From NCBI RefSeq assembly GCF_039839375.1, contig NZ_JBDOQU010000005.1, forward strand, positions 124,001-188,000: a stretch of DNA of 64,000 nt, in the 5' to 3' direction. The notes below the pieces were generated by a model. The model saw only the letters and a program-made list of their open reading frames with translations. It was not told the origin of the DNA and searched no databases. This stretch comes from JBDOQU01 sp039839375 (GTDB lineage: Bacteria > Pseudomonadota > Alphaproteobacteria > DSM-16000 > Inquilinaceae). Position 1 is the stretch's first letter; each line of letters opens with the position of its first letter. Made by a program: the position numbers and the translations under genes. Positions 33,873-43,495 of the stretch are shown one piece after another.

Positions 33873-35275
33873 TGAACGGCTCCAGGCCCCGCTGGCTTTC
33901 CCCGCTCCGCCGACTCGCCGCCGGCTCCGCGCTGTCCCTGGTGCTTGCCGCCGCCGCCATGCCGGGCGCGCAGGCGCAGTCCCTGCGCGATACGATGACC
34001 ATGAGCTACCAGTCGAACCCGACGCTGAGCGCCCAGCGGCAGAGCCTGCGGGCGACAAACGAGCAGATCGCCCAGGCGCTCAGCGGCTACCGTCCCACGG
34101 TCGAGGCCGGGGCCAGCGCCGGCATCGGCTGGAGCGACGTCGAATCCGAGGAAGGCGGCGGGACGGAGACGATCAATCCTGCCTCCATCGGCATCGACAT
34201 CAGCCAGCCCCTCTATAGCGGCGGCAGCACGGCGGCCAGCGTCGATCAGGCGGAGAACAACATCCAGGCGGCCCGCGCGAACTACGTCCTGACGGAACAG
34301 GACGTGCTGCTGAACGCGGTCATCGCCTATATGAACGTGGTGCGTGAGCAGGCGATTCTCGACCTCGCGATCAACAACGAACGGGTGCTGCAGCGGCAGC
34401 TCGACGCCGCGAGCGACCGGTTCGAGGTCGGCGAGATCACCCGGACGGATGTCAGCCAGGCCGAATCGCGGCTCGCCGGGGCCGTCGCCGAGCGGATCGA
34501 GGCCGAAGGGCTGCTGCGCATCGCCCGCGCCACCTTCGAGCGCGTCGTCGGCGCGACGCCGGGCGTGCTTCAGCCGCCCGAGCCGGATCTGGCGCTGCCC
34601 GCCTCCATGGAGGAGGCGGTGCTGATGGCCGAGGCGGCCAACCCCTCCATCGTCGCCGCCCAGTTCGCGGAGGAGGCCGCCCAGGCCGGGATCGATGTGG
34701 TCCGGGGCGAGATGCTGCCCCAGGTATCGCTCAACGGCTCCATCTCACGGGACTACGAGCCGTCCGGCAACATCGACAGGCGGGACAATGCCCAGATCGT
34801 CGCCCAGGTGACTGTGCCGCTCTACCAGTCCGGCTCGGTGTCGTCGCGGGTGCGGGAAGCGCGGTTCCTCGCTGCCGAGCAGCGCATCCGGATCGAGGAA
34901 AGCCGCCGCGCGGTGATCGAGAACGCGATCAGCTCCTGGGAGGCTCTGGAGACGTCCCGCGCCTCGATCCAGTCGCTGGCCGCCCAGATCCGCGCGGCGG
35001 AGATCGCGCTGAACGGCGTGCAGCAGGAAGCCCAGGTCGGCTCCCGCACCATCCTCGATGTGCTGGATGCGGAGCAGGAATTGCTGGACGCCCGTGTGGC
35101 GCTGGTCCGGGCGGAGCGGGACGAGACTGTGGCGGCGTTTCAGCTTAAGGCGGCGGTCGGCGGGCTGACCGCGCGCAACCTTGCGCTGCCGGTCGATTAT
35201 TACGAATTCGATCCCGACTATGACGACGCGCGGCAGAGTTGGTGGGGCACGTCCATCGATAACGAGGCCCAGTGA
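33872..35275 (+). CDS. tolC: TolC family outer membrane channel protein
   Basis: This 467-residue protein has a signal peptide ending MPGAQAQ, followed by SLRDTMTMSYQSNPTLSAQR, the typical TolC N-terminus. Two outer-membrane-efflux repeats with long coiled helices follow, and QEAQVGSRTILDVLDAEQEL is the family C-terminal motif. It forms the trimeric outer membrane duct for type I secretion and RND/MFS efflux. The start at 33872 overlaps the rhodanese stop by one base. No pump genes are adjacent, as expected for a shared TolC. Confidence 0.94.
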   Translation: MNGSRPRWLSPLRRLAAGSALSLVLAAAAMPGAQAQSLRDTMTMSYQSNPTLSAQRQSLRATNEQIAQALSGYRPTVEAGASAGIGWSDVESEEGGGTETINPASIGIDISQPLYSGGSTAASVDQAENNIQAARANYVLTEQDVLLNAVIAYMNVVREQAILDLAINNERVLQRQLDAASDRFEVGEITRTDVSQAESRLAGAVAERIEAEGLLRIARATFERVVGATPGVLQPPEPDLALPASMEEAVLMAEAANPSIVAAQFAEEAAQAGIDVVRGEMLPQVSLNGSISRDYEPSGNIDRRDNAQIVAQVTVPLYQSGSVSSRVREARFLAAEQRIRIEESRRAVIENAISSWEALETSRASIQSLAAQIRAAEIALNGVQQEAQVGSRTILDVLDAEQELLDARVALVRAERDETVAAFQLKAAVGGLTARNLALPVDYYEFDPDYDDARQSWWGTSIDNEAQ

Positions 35276-35384
35276 CTCCGAGGCAGTGATCCCGCCATTG
35301 CCGTTGGGTTTTTATTAACCTCTGGATGCCTAAAGCTGTCTGGCCTAGTCTCGCCCCTTTAGACCTCGGCCGGAACACGAGCGG

Positions 35385-36026
35385 ATGAGCGACCAGAAGA
35401 CCACTCAGGAACCGTCCATGGAGGAGATCCTGGCGTCGATTCGCCGGATCATCTCCGAGGATGGTGCGACCGCGGAGGGCGCGACCGACGCGCCCGCATC
35501 CGATGATCAGGACGATGATCAGGTCGGCGCCCAGGACGACACGCTGACCCTGACCGATGAGGTCGAGGATGACGACGTCCTGGAATTGACCGAAGTGGTC
35601 GAAGAGGCTCCGGAACCGGCGGCGGAAGAGGACGACGATCCCTTCGCGCCGGCAGAAGATGAGGATGTCGCCGCCATGGCAGACCCCGCGATCGAAGACC
35701 CCGTGACCGAAGACGACGACCCCTTCGCCGATTTCGGCGACCCGGCCGGCGATGCCGCCCCGGAGGAGGACGACCGGCTGGTTTCCGAGGTGACGGCCGC
35801 CGCGGCCGGCGCGACCTTTGCCAAGCTTGCCGACCGCCCGGCCGAGACGCCCGCCGCCTCGGCCACGCCCTGGCCCCTCGGCGCGGAGGGCCGTTCGGTG
35901 GAGGATGTGGTGCGCGAACTGCTCCGCCCCATGCTCAAGGAATGGCTCGACGACAATCTGCCGGAAATGGTGGAGCGGATCGTCGAGCGCGAGGTCGAGA
36001 AGCTTTCCCGCACCGGCCGCCGCTGA
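35385..36026 (+). CDS. popZ: PopZ-like DUF2497 polar organizing protein
   Basis: This 213-residue protein has the PopZ layout. The N-terminal helix EPSMEEILASIRRIISE lies near residues 10-26, and a very acidic, proline-containing linker of about 130 residues follows. The C-terminal oligomerisation helices end LDDNLPEMVERIVEREVEKL. PopZ assembles a polar matrix that anchors the chromosome origin and signalling proteins in alphaproteobacteria. The linker is rich in DDD and EED clusters. It lies between tolC and valS, the usual site. Confidence 0.88.
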   Translation: MSDQKTTQEPSMEEILASIRRIISEDGATAEGATDAPASDDQDDDQVGAQDDTLTLTDEVEDDDVLELTEVVEEAPEPAAEEDDDPFAPAEDEDVAAMADPAIEDPVTEDDDPFADFGDPAGDAAPEEDDRLVSEVTAAAAGATFAKLADRPAETPAASATPWPLGAEGRSVEDVVRELLRPMLKEWLDDNLPEMVERIVEREVEKLSRTGRR

Positions 36027-36165
36027 CGGCCGGCCGGTTTCCCCGGCTCCTTCTCCCGATATCTCCACGCTGGCGCTCCGGCGCGACGGGCGCTAGGTAT
36101 TGCCCGTCACGCGCGGCGTCCGCCGTCGCGCCTCCGGTCATTGGAAGATTGAGGAAGGTTCGGCG

Positions 36166-38814
36166 ATGCTGGACAAGACCTACAGCGCTGCCGAGGTTGA
36201 GGCGAAGCTCTATCCCGAATGGGAGGAGACGGGCGCCTTCAAGGCGAACACGCAGTCCAACGCGCAGCCCTACACCATCATGATGCCGCCGCCGAACGTC
36301 ACCGGCAGTCTGCATATGGGCCACGCGCTGAACATGACGCTGCAGGATGTCGTGACCCGCTATCAGCGCCGGCGCGGCCGCGACGCGCTATGGCAGCCGG
36401 GCACGGACCATGCCGGCATCGCCACCCAGATGGTGGTCGAACGGCAGCTCGCCCAGGAAGGGGTGTCGCGCCACGATCTGGGGCGGGAGAAATTCCTGGA
36501 GCGTATCTGGGACTGGAAGGCCGAATCCGGCGGCACGATCACCCGCCAGCTTCGCCGGCTGGGCGCTTCTCCCGACTGGGAGAAAGAACGCTTCACCATG
36601 GACGAGGGCCTGAACAAGGCCGTCCGGAAGGTGTTCGTCACCCTCTACAAGGAAGGGCTGATCTACCGCGACAAGCGGCTGGTCAACTGGGACCCGAAGC
36701 TCCGCACCGCCATCTCCGACCTGGAGGTGGAGCAGAAGGAGACGAAGGGGCATCTCTGGCACCTGCGCTACCCGTTGGCCGACGATCCCTCCCGCTCCAT
36801 CATCGTCGCCACCACCCGGCCGGAGACGATGCTGGGCGACACCGCCGTCGCCGTGCATCCGGAGGACGAGCGTTACGCCGATCTGGTCGGCAAGGATGTC
36901 CTGCTGCCGATCGTCGGCCGGCGCATCCCGATCGTGGCGGACGACTATTCCGATCCGGAGGAGGGGTCGGGCGCGGTGAAGATCACGCCGGCGCACGATT
37001 TCAACGATTTCGAGGTCGGCAAGCGTCACGATCTTGAGATGATCAACGTCCTCGACGCCGATGCGCGGATGAACGAGAACGCGCCGGAGGATTATCGCGG
37101 GCTGGACCGCTACGAGGCGCGCAAGAAGGTGGTCGCCGCGTTCGAGGAGCTGGGCCTCCTGGAGAAGATCGAGGACCACACGCACATGGTGCCCTATGGC
37201 GACCGTGGCGGCGTGGCGATCGAACCCTGGCTGACCGACCAATGGTACTGCGACGCCGCGACCCTCGCCAGGCCGGCGATCGAGGCGGTGGAGCAGGGGC
37301 GCACCGTGTTTGTCCCCAAGCAGTGGGAGAACACCTATTTCGACTGGATGCGCAACATCCAGCCCTGGTGCATCAGCCGACAGCTCTGGTGGGGCCACCA
37401 GATCCCGGCCTGGTACGGGCCCGACGGCAAGTTCTTCGTCGGCGAGACGGAGGAGGAAGCCGCCGCCGAGGCCGAGCGCCACTACGGCCGGCCGACGGCG
37501 CTGGAGCGCGACCCGGACGTTCTGGACACCTGGTTCTCCTCCGCCCTCTGGCCGTTCTCCACGCTCGGCTGGCCGGACGATGTTCCGGAGGTCGCGCGCT
37601 ACTATCCGGGCGACACGCTCATCACCGGCTTCGACATCATCTTCTTCTGGGTCGCCCGGATGATGATGATGGGCATCCATTTCATGGGCGAGGTGCCGTT
37701 CCGCACCGTCTACATCCATGCGCTGGTCCGGGACGAGAAGGGCCAGAAGATGTCGAAGTCGAAGGGCAACGTCATCGACCCGCTGGACCTGATCGACCGC
37801 TACGGCGCGGACGCGCTGCGCTTCACCCTCATCTCCATGGCTGCGCAGGGGAGGGACATCAAGCTTTCCGAGCAGCGGGTGGAGGGCTACCGCAACTTCG
37901 CGACGAAGCTGTGGAACGCGGCGCGCTACTGCCAGATGAACGGCTGCGTTCCCGTGCCGGGCTTCGACCCCGCGGCGGCGAAGCTCACCGTCAACCGCTG
38001 GGTCGCCGGCGAGGTGGTGGAGACGGCGCGGCGGCTGGAGACGGCGCTGGACGCCTTCCGCTTCAACGATGCGGCGGGCGCTCTCTACCAGTTCGCCTGG
38101 GGAACCTTCTGCGACTGGTATCTGGAGTTCACCAAGCCGATCCTGAATGGCGGCGACGAGGCGGCCCAGGCCGAGACCCGCGCCATGACCGCCTGGGTGC
38201 TGGACCAGATCCTCAACCTGCTGAACCCGCAGATGCCCTACCTGACGGAGGAGCTGTGGGCGCAGCTGAGCGAGGGGCGCGGCGAACGGCTGATCGGCGC
38301 GCACTGGCCGGACTATCCCGACAGCCTTGTCGACGCCGATGCCGGGGCGGAGATGGGCTGGATCGTTCGCCTCGTCTCGGCCGTCCGCACGGTCCGGTCT
38401 GAGATGAATGTGCCGGCGGGCGCGGAGATCGAGCTGCGGGTGAAGGACGCCAATGCGGAGACGGCCCGGCGGCTGGAGGCCCATGCCGACATCGTCAAGC
38501 GGCTGGCGCGGCTTGACGCCATCCAGGTGACCGACGACGCGCCGCCCAAGGGTTCCGCGCAATCGGTGCTGGACGAAGCGACGCTGATCCTCCCCCTCGC
38601 CGACGTGATCGATCTGGACCAGGAACGCGCCCGGCTCACGAAGGAGATCGCCAAGCTGGACGGCGAGATCGGCAAGATCGAGAAGAAGCTGTCGAACGAG
38701 CAGTTCCTCGCCAAGGCCCCGGAGGAGGTCGTCGCCGAACAGCGCGAACGCCAGGCCGACGCCGTCGCCACCCGGAAGAAGCTGGAAGCCGCCCTGAAAG
38801 CCGTCGCCGCCTAA
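36166..38814 (+). CDS. valS: Valyl-tRNA synthetase
   Basis: This 882-residue class I aminoacyl-tRNA synthetase has the HIGH-type motif HMGH at residues 50-53 and KMSKS near residues 528-532. The C-terminal coiled-coil arm is typical of ValRS (LDQERARLTKEIAKLDGEI and on). The length is normal. The start at 36166 follows gaggaagg. The stop codon at 38812-38814 is immediately followed by a family-2 repeat. Confidence 0.97.
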   Translation: MLDKTYSAAEVEAKLYPEWEETGAFKANTQSNAQPYTIMMPPPNVTGSLHMGHALNMTLQDVVTRYQRRRGRDALWQPGTDHAGIATQMVVERQLAQEGVSRHDLGREKFLERIWDWKAESGGTITRQLRRLGASPDWEKERFTMDEGLNKAVRKVFVTLYKEGLIYRDKRLVNWDPKLRTAISDLEVEQKETKGHLWHLRYPLADDPSRSIIVATTRPETMLGDTAVAVHPEDERYADLVGKDVLLPIVGRRIPIVADDYSDPEEGSGAVKITPAHDFNDFEVGKRHDLEMINVLDADARMNENAPEDYRGLDRYEARKKVVAAFEELGLLEKIEDHTHMVPYGDRGGVAIEPWLTDQWYCDAATLARPAIEAVEQGRTVFVPKQWENTYFDWMRNIQPWCISRQLWWGHQIPAWYGPDGKFFVGETEEEAAAEAERHYGRPTALERDPDVLDTWFSSALWPFSTLGWPDDVPEVARYYPGDTLITGFDIIFFWVARMMMMGIHFMGEVPFRTVYIHALVRDEKGQKMSKSKGNVIDPLDLIDRYGADALRFTLISMAAQGRDIKLSEQRVEGYRNFATKLWNAARYCQMNGCVPVPGFDPAAAKLTVNRWVAGEVVETARRLETALDAFRFNDAAGALYQFAWGTFCDWYLEFTKPILNGGDEAAQAETRAMTAWVLDQILNLLNPQMPYLTEELWAQLSEGRGERLIGAHWPDYPDSLVDADAGAEMGWIVRLVSAVRTVRSEMNVPAGAEIELRVKDANAETARRLEAHADIVKRLARLDAIQVTDDAPPKGSAQSVLDEATLILPLADVIDLDQERARLTKEIAKLDGEIGKIEKKLSNEQFLAKAPEEVVAEQRERQADAVATRKKLEAALKAVAA

Positions 38815-38922
38815 CCCCTCACCCTCCCGCCCGCTTCGCGGTCGGGTCCCTCCCTCTCCCCAAAGGGGCGAGGGTAAAGTTGGTAGCCCTCGCCCCTTTG
38901 GGGAGAGGGTTGGGTGAGGGGG
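38815..38922. repeat. Family-2 long inverted repeat, copy 2
   Basis: It begins at the base after the valS stop. The outer arms are cccctcaccctccc and gggttgggtgaggggg, and the inner arms are ctccccaaaggggcgaggg and its near inverse around taaagttggtag. It could act as the valS terminator. The interval 38815-39133 contains only this element, a half copy and no gene. Confidence 0.85.
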
Positions 38923-39076
38923 TAGTTGGTTGGCCCTCACCGCGACGCACCGGCGCGACCGGTCGCGCGGATCGCGTGACAGGATGGCCGTGATGGGATA
39001 TTATTCCTCAACGATCATTGGCTCGATTCTGCGAAAAGCCGACAAAAGCCCACAAAGGAAAAAAGCGGAACGCGAG

Positions 39077-39123
39077 TAAGGTTGGTAGCCCTCGCCCCTC
39101 CGGGGAGAGGGTTGGGTGAGGGG
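39077..39123 (-). repeat. Family-2 repeat, half copy
   Basis: This is a right half of the element (gttggtagccctcgcccc through gggttgggtgagggg) without its left arm, 155 bases after copy 2 and just past the stop of the convergent nuclease-family gene. Confidence 0.75.
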
Positions 39124-39133
39124 CGTTGGTTGG

Positions 39134-40183
39134 TTACGCCGGATCCCACAAAAACCGCGCCCTGACGATCCCATGATCCGTCGTCTGCCGTTCCGCGCCC
39201 CTCGGCTCGTCGGCGTCGATATGGTCGTTCCAGATGCGCTGGTCGCGGAACGACCAGCGGCGGTTGCGGGAATGATCGTAGAACTGCTCCGACACCAGCA
39301 CATGGTCGAGCTGCGCGCGGACATCGTCATGGATGTGGGTATAGGCGACATCCCTGAAGTCGGTGAGCGCCTGGAGGAACCCCGAGGCGTAGAGCCCGTT
39401 GTCGCTGGACGAGCCGATGCGCGATCGGCGGAACCGGCGGAAGCGCGGCTGCTCCGTCAATATCGCCAGCGTGTTGGAATGGCCGTCATCGTTGAGGTCG
39501 CCCAGCAGCGCCGCCGCGCGGTCCGTTCCCTTCATCACCTCCGTCATGATCATGCGCAGCGCCGCGGCCTCCGCCGTCCGGCGGATGGTCGACAGCGCCG
39601 ATCCCAGCGCCTCGCGATGGGGCCGCAACTCGTCGATGTCCGCTTCCGGCTCGTCCAGCCGGGTCGGCAGCTTCGATTTCAGATGGGCGCAGAATATCTC
39701 GATCGGCGGCGTCTCCCCATCCTCATGCTCGATCGTCAGTTGCAGGACGGTGCGAGAGAAGATGTCGATCTTCACGTCGATATCGTCATCCTCGCGATCC
39801 TCGTCCGCGCCGGCCTGTCCGTGGCCGCGCTTCAGCAGGCGGAAGTGGTCGGGAAAGTTCTTGTGGTTGCGCTTCGCCGCCGCGCGCCAGGGCCGCCGGA
39901 CCGCCGCCGCCACGGCGATGTCGTACCAGTCCTCCCCGATGAAATGCAGCTCGTACTCGTCCGACAGGCCGGCCCTCTCGAACAAATCCCGCAGTGCGCC
40001 GGCCGACCACAATTCCTGGAAGGCGATCACGTCGGCCCGCATTTCGCGGATGGCTCCGGCGCACCATGCCAGCCTCCGTTCGTACTCGTCCGCAGAGAAG
40101 GGGTCCGCGTTGCGGCGCGTCCGCTCCCCCGCAAGCTGGAGGTTGTAGAGGTTGAAGCTGGCGAAGCTGACATCGCTGCCCAT
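39134..40183 (-). CDS. Endonuclease/exonuclease/phosphatase family protein
   Basis: This 349-residue protein has the EEP fold. The N-terminal MGSDVSFASFNLYNLQ, the metal-binding glutamate region ADVIAFQELWS, LLGDLNDDG in the middle and DHVLVSEQF with a final SDH-like TTDHGIVRARF are the catalytic landmarks. The substrate, nucleic acid or a phosphoester lipid, cannot be assigned. No signal peptide is seen. The start at 40183 is set by gggagaag 6 bases upstream. It diverges from the dehydrogenase gene. Confidence 0.87.
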   Translation of the reverse strand: MGSDVSFASFNLYNLQLAGERTRRNADPFSADEYERRLAWCAGAIREMRADVIAFQELWSAGALRDLFERAGLSDEYELHFIGEDWYDIAVAAAVRRPWRAAAKRNHKNFPDHFRLLKRGHGQAGADEDREDDDIDVKIDIFSRTVLQLTIEHEDGETPPIEIFCAHLKSKLPTRLDEPEADIDELRPHREALGSALSTIRRTAEAAALRMIMTEVMKGTDRAAALLGDLNDDGHSNTLAILTEQPRFRRFRRSRIGSSSDNGLYASGFLQALTDFRDVAYTHIHDDVRAQLDHVLVSEQFYDHSRNRRWSFRDQRIWNDHIDADEPRGAERQTTDHGIVRARFLWDPA

Positions 40184-40248
40184 CGATCTTCTCCCGTTCC
40201 TGAACGCCGTCTGGAGCATAGCGCGGGATTGTTACATTCCCCGCCCTG

Positions 40249-40276
40249 TTCATCCGGCGGCGAGGCCGCCTATATT
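40249..40276 (+). promoter_or_regulatory. Candidate promoter of gabD with palindrome in the spacer
   Basis: TTCATC (40249-40254) and TATATT (40271-40276) are 16 bases apart. The spacer contains the inverted repeat GGCGGC-gag-GCCGCC (40256-40270), a possible operator or a chance GC palindrome. Confidence 0.4.
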
Positions 40277-40321
40277 CCAGAGAGGCATCTCCACGAAGAA
40301 CATCCCCCGAGGAACCGCATC

Positions 40322-41779
40322 ATGAAGTTCAACGACCCGAAGCTCTTCCGTCAGCAGGCCTATATCGACGGCGCGTGGGTGGATGCCGATGGCGGCAAGA
40401 CGATCGACGTGACCAACCCCGCCGACGGCTCGAAGATCGGCACGGTGCCCGATTGCGGCGCGGACGAGACGCGGCGCGCGATCGAGGCCGCCAACCGCGC
40501 CTGGCCGGCCTGGCGCCGGAAGACCGCGAAGGAGCGGGCCGCCATCCTGCGCCGCTGGCACGATTTGATGATGGAGAACCAGGAGGACCTCGCCCGGCTG
40601 ATGACGCTGGAGCAGGGCAAGCCGCTGGCCGAATCGAAGGGTGAGATCGCCTATGCGGCCTCGTTCCTGGAATGGTTCGGGGAAGAGGGCAAGCGCGTCT
40701 ATGGCGATACGATCCCGCCCCACATGCCCGACCGCCGCATCGTCGTGACGAAGGAGCCGGTGGGCGTCGTCGCGGCCATCACACCGTGGAATTTCCCGGC
40801 CGCGATGATCACCCGCAAGGCGGGCCCGGCGCTGGCCGCCGGCTGCCCGATCGTCATCAAGCCGGCGACCCAGACGCCCTATTCGGCCTTCGCGATGGCC
40901 GAGCTGGCCGAACGCGCGGGCGTGCCCAAGGGCATCGTCAGCGTGCTGACCGGCGGCGCGAAGGCGATCGGCGGGGAGATGACCTCCAGCCCGATCGTCC
41001 GCAAGCTGACCTTCACCGGCTCCACGGCGGTCGGCAAGCTGCTGATGGAGCAGTGCGCGGGCACGGTGAAGAAGGTGTCGATGGAGCTGGGCGGCAACGC
41101 GCCCTTCATCGTGTTCGACGACGCCGACCTCGACAAGGCGGTCGAAGGCGCGATCCAGTCGAAATACCGCAATACCGGCCAGACCTGCGTCTGCGCTAAC
41201 CGCATCTTCGTCCAGGACGGCGTCTATGAGGCGTTCAACGCGAAGCTGGCGGAGGCCGTGAAGAAGATCAAGGTCGCCGACGGCATGGAGGACGGCGCCC
41301 AACTCGGCCCGCTGATCGACATGAAGGCGGTGGAGAAGGTGGAGGAGCATATCCAGGACGCCGTCGCCAAGGGCGGCCGGCTGGTCGTCGGCGGCAGCCG
41401 TCATGATCTGGGCGGCACCTTCTTCCAGCCCACCCTTGTCACCGACGTCACCACCGACATGAAGGTGATGAAGGAGGAGACGTTCGGCCCGCTCGCGCCG
41501 GTCTTCCGCTTCTCCGACGAGGAGCAGGCCGTCGCGATGGCGAACGATACGGAATTCGGGCTGGCCGCCTATTTCTACAGCCGCGACATCGGCCGCGTCT
41601 GGCGGATGTCCGAAGCGCTGGAATACGGCATCGTCGGCATCAACACCGGCATCATCTCCACGGAGGTCGCGCCCTTCGGCGGCATGAAGGAATCCGGCGT
41701 CGGCCGTGAGGGCTCGAAATACGGCATCGACGACTATCTGGAGGTCAAATACCTCTGCATGGCCGGCCTCGATAGCTGA
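40322..41779 (+). CDS. gabD: NAD(P)-dependent succinate-semialdehyde dehydrogenase
   Basis: This 485-residue aldehyde dehydrogenase has the cofactor/active-site segments ITPWNFPAAMITRK, the general base glutamate in VSMELGGNAPFIVFD and the nucleophilic cysteine in NTGQTCVCANR. The second cysteine after the nucleophile and the C-terminal GREGSKYGIDDYLEVKYLC fit the GabD subfamily. It oxidises succinate semialdehyde to succinate in GABA or related catabolism; a broader aldehyde range is possible. The start at 40322 gives the standard length. It is probably cotranscribed with the reductase gene 29 bases downstream. Confidence 0.92.
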   Translation: MKFNDPKLFRQQAYIDGAWVDADGGKTIDVTNPADGSKIGTVPDCGADETRRAIEAANRAWPAWRRKTAKERAAILRRWHDLMMENQEDLARLMTLEQGKPLAESKGEIAYAASFLEWFGEEGKRVYGDTIPPHMPDRRIVVTKEPVGVVAAITPWNFPAAMITRKAGPALAAGCPIVIKPATQTPYSAFAMAELAERAGVPKGIVSVLTGGAKAIGGEMTSSPIVRKLTFTGSTAVGKLLMEQCAGTVKKVSMELGGNAPFIVFDDADLDKAVEGAIQSKYRNTGQTCVCANRIFVQDGVYEAFNAKLAEAVKKIKVADGMEDGAQLGPLIDMKAVEKVEEHIQDAVAKGGRLVVGGSRHDLGGTFFQPTLVTDVTTDMKVMKEETFGPLAPVFRFSDEEQAVAMANDTEFGLAAYFYSRDIGRVWRMSEALEYGIVGINTGIISTEVAPFGGMKESGVGREGSKYGIDDYLEVKYLCMAGLDS

Positions 41780-41808
41780 CTCTCCGCCCGTAATCCGGAA
41801 ACATCCCG

Positions 41809-43194
41809 ATGCCACAGTACGATTTCGACTATTTCGTCATCGGCGCGGGTTCGGGCGGGGTGCGCTCCGCCCGGATCGCCGCCGGCCACGGCGCGCGGGT
41901 CGCGATCGCGGAGGACCGCTATCTGGGCGGGACCTGCGTCAATGTCGGCTGCGTCCCGAAGAAGCTGCTGGCCTATGCCGCGCACTTCTCCGAGGATTTC
42001 CACGACGCCGCCGGCTTCGGCTGGACGGTCGGGGAGAGCCGGCATGACTGGGCGCGGCTGATCGCCAACAAGAATGAGGAGATCCAGCGGCTGAACGGCG
42101 TCTATCGCCGTCTGCTGGAAGGGGCGGGGGCCACGCTGATCGAAGGGCGCGCCCGCCTTGTCGACGCCCACACCGTCGCGGTCGGGGACGACCGCTACAC
42201 CGCCGACAAGGTGCTGATCGCCACCGGCGGCTGGCCGGAAGTGCCGGACATCCCCGGCGCGCGGGAGTTCGCCATCACCTCCAACGAGGCGTTCTTTTTG
42301 GAGAAGATGCCCCGCCGGGTCGTCATCGTCGGCGGCGGCTATATCGGCGTGGAGTTCGCGGGCATCTTCCATGGGCTGGGGGCTGAGGTCAGCCTGATCC
42401 ATCGGGGCGCGATGTTCCTGCGCGGCTTCGACGACGATCTGCGGGAGACGTTGGCCGAGGAGATGACCCGCGCCGGCATAGACCTCCGCTTCACCTCCAC
42501 GGTGGAGCGGGTCGAGAAGGCGGGGGATTGCCTCTTGGCCCATCTGACCGATGGGGAGGTGCTGCAAGCCGACCAGGTCATGTTCGCCACCGGCCGTGCG
42601 CCGCACACCGCCGGTCTTGGCCTTGAGGCCGCCGGGGTGGAGATGGCGAAGAACGGCGCTGTCGTCATCGACAAGGACTACCGGACATCCGCCCCGAACA
42701 TCTATGCCGTGGGCGACGTGACCGACCAGTTGCAACTGACCCCGGTCGCCATCGCGGAAGGCCATGCGCTGGCCGACATGCTGTTCGGAAAGGAGGAGGG
42801 GGAGGCGGCCAGCCTGACCAACGTGCCGACGGCGATCTTCTCCAGTCCTCCCGCCGCCGCCATCGGTCTCACTGAAGCCGATGCGCGGGAACGTGGTTCC
42901 GTCGACATCTATCGTTCGACCTTCAAGCCGATGCGCCACACGCTGGGCGGCCGGGAGGAGAAGACGATGATGAAGCTGGTCGTCGACCGCGACAGCCAGA
43001 AGGTGATCGGCTGCCATATGGTCGGGATGGACGCGCCGGAGATCATCCAGGGTTTCGCCGTGGCGATGAATGCCGGCGCGACGAAACGCGATTTCGACCG
43101 CACGATCGGCGTGCATCCCTCGGCGGCCGAGGAATTCGTGACCATGCGCACGAAGGCCCCCGATCCGGCTGCCGAGGAGCAGGCGGCGGAGTAG
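41809..43194 (+). CDS. gor: Glutathione-disulfide reductase
   Basis: This 461-residue flavoprotein disulfide reductase starts with an FAD-binding GAGSGGVRSARIA loop. The redox cysteines are in GGTCVNVGCVPKKLL, the NAD(P)-binding motif is IVGGGYIGVEFAG, and the catalytic histidine/glutamate pair is HPSAAEEF at the C-terminus. SGGVRSARIAA is typical of plant/bacterial glutathione reductase. It keeps cytoplasmic glutathione reduced. The following 315 bases hold repeats only. Confidence 0.94.
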   Translation: MPQYDFDYFVIGAGSGGVRSARIAAGHGARVAIAEDRYLGGTCVNVGCVPKKLLAYAAHFSEDFHDAAGFGWTVGESRHDWARLIANKNEEIQRLNGVYRRLLEGAGATLIEGRARLVDAHTVAVGDDRYTADKVLIATGGWPEVPDIPGAREFAITSNEAFFLEKMPRRVVIVGGGYIGVEFAGIFHGLGAEVSLIHRGAMFLRGFDDDLRETLAEEMTRAGIDLRFTSTVERVEKAGDCLLAHLTDGEVLQADQVMFATGRAPHTAGLGLEAAGVEMAKNGAVVIDKDYRTSAPNIYAVGDVTDQLQLTPVAIAEGHALADMLFGKEEGEAASLTNVPTAIFSSPPAAAIGLTEADARERGSVDIYRSTFKPMRHTLGGREEKTMMKLVVDRDSQKVIGCHMVGMDAPEIIQGFAVAMNAGATKRDFDRTIGVHPSAAEEFVTMRTKAPDPAAEEQAAE

Positions 43195-43212
43195 GATTTC
43201 AATGCTTTTCCT

Positions 43213-43272
43213 CCTCGTCCTGAGCCTGTCGAAGGGCGCGGGCACACATGGTTCGACAGGCTCACCATGAGG
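43213..43272. repeat. Family-3 inverted repeat
   Basis: The core gagcctgtcgaa (about 43222-43233) is inverted as ttcgacaggctc (43252-43263), and the outer arms cctcgtcc and accatgagg also pair partly. Repeats of this CCTGTCGAA type are widespread in alphaproteobacterial intergenic regions. Confidence 0.75.
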
Positions 43273-43341
43273 GCGTTGGGCGAGGTGTTCCGTTGCTGGT
43301 CTTTCCGATGAAGCTCGCCCGCCTTAGACCTTGTTTTTGTT

Positions 43342-43446
43342 GGTCATTCCGGACTTGATCCGGAATCCATGGGCCATCGCCGCTTCACCGGCGGCGAAGC
43401 CCGAATAAGGTCGCGGCCGCCTTCGACGCCGCATGTCAGCATCCTG
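43342..43446 (+). repeat. Family-1 intergenic repeat, copy D (3' hairpin degraded)
   Basis: The first hairpin (ggtcattccggacttgatcc with cggaatccat) and the internal cttcaccggcggcgaag are intact, and the closing hairpin has decayed to gcatgtcagcatcc. A T-rich tract (ttgtttttgtt) precedes it, as in copy B. The interval 43195-43578 holds this repeat, the family-3 repeat and the promoter at 43466. Confidence 0.8.
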
Positions 43447-43465
43447 GGGGAGAGGGGCGAAATCC

Positions 43466-43495
43466 TTGGAAAACCATGGTCGGTCGGCGTATAGC
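43466..43495 (+). promoter_or_regulatory. Candidate promoter of the DAHP synthase gene
   Basis: TTGGAA (43466-43471) and TATAGC (43490-43495) are 18 bases apart, giving a leader of about 75 bases to the ATG at 43579. Confidence 0.45.

Noticed and set aside
36388..38940. An 850-residue open frame antisense to valS
   Set aside because: This is the same shadow effect opposite a fully conserved synthetase gene; it has no start signal or domain.
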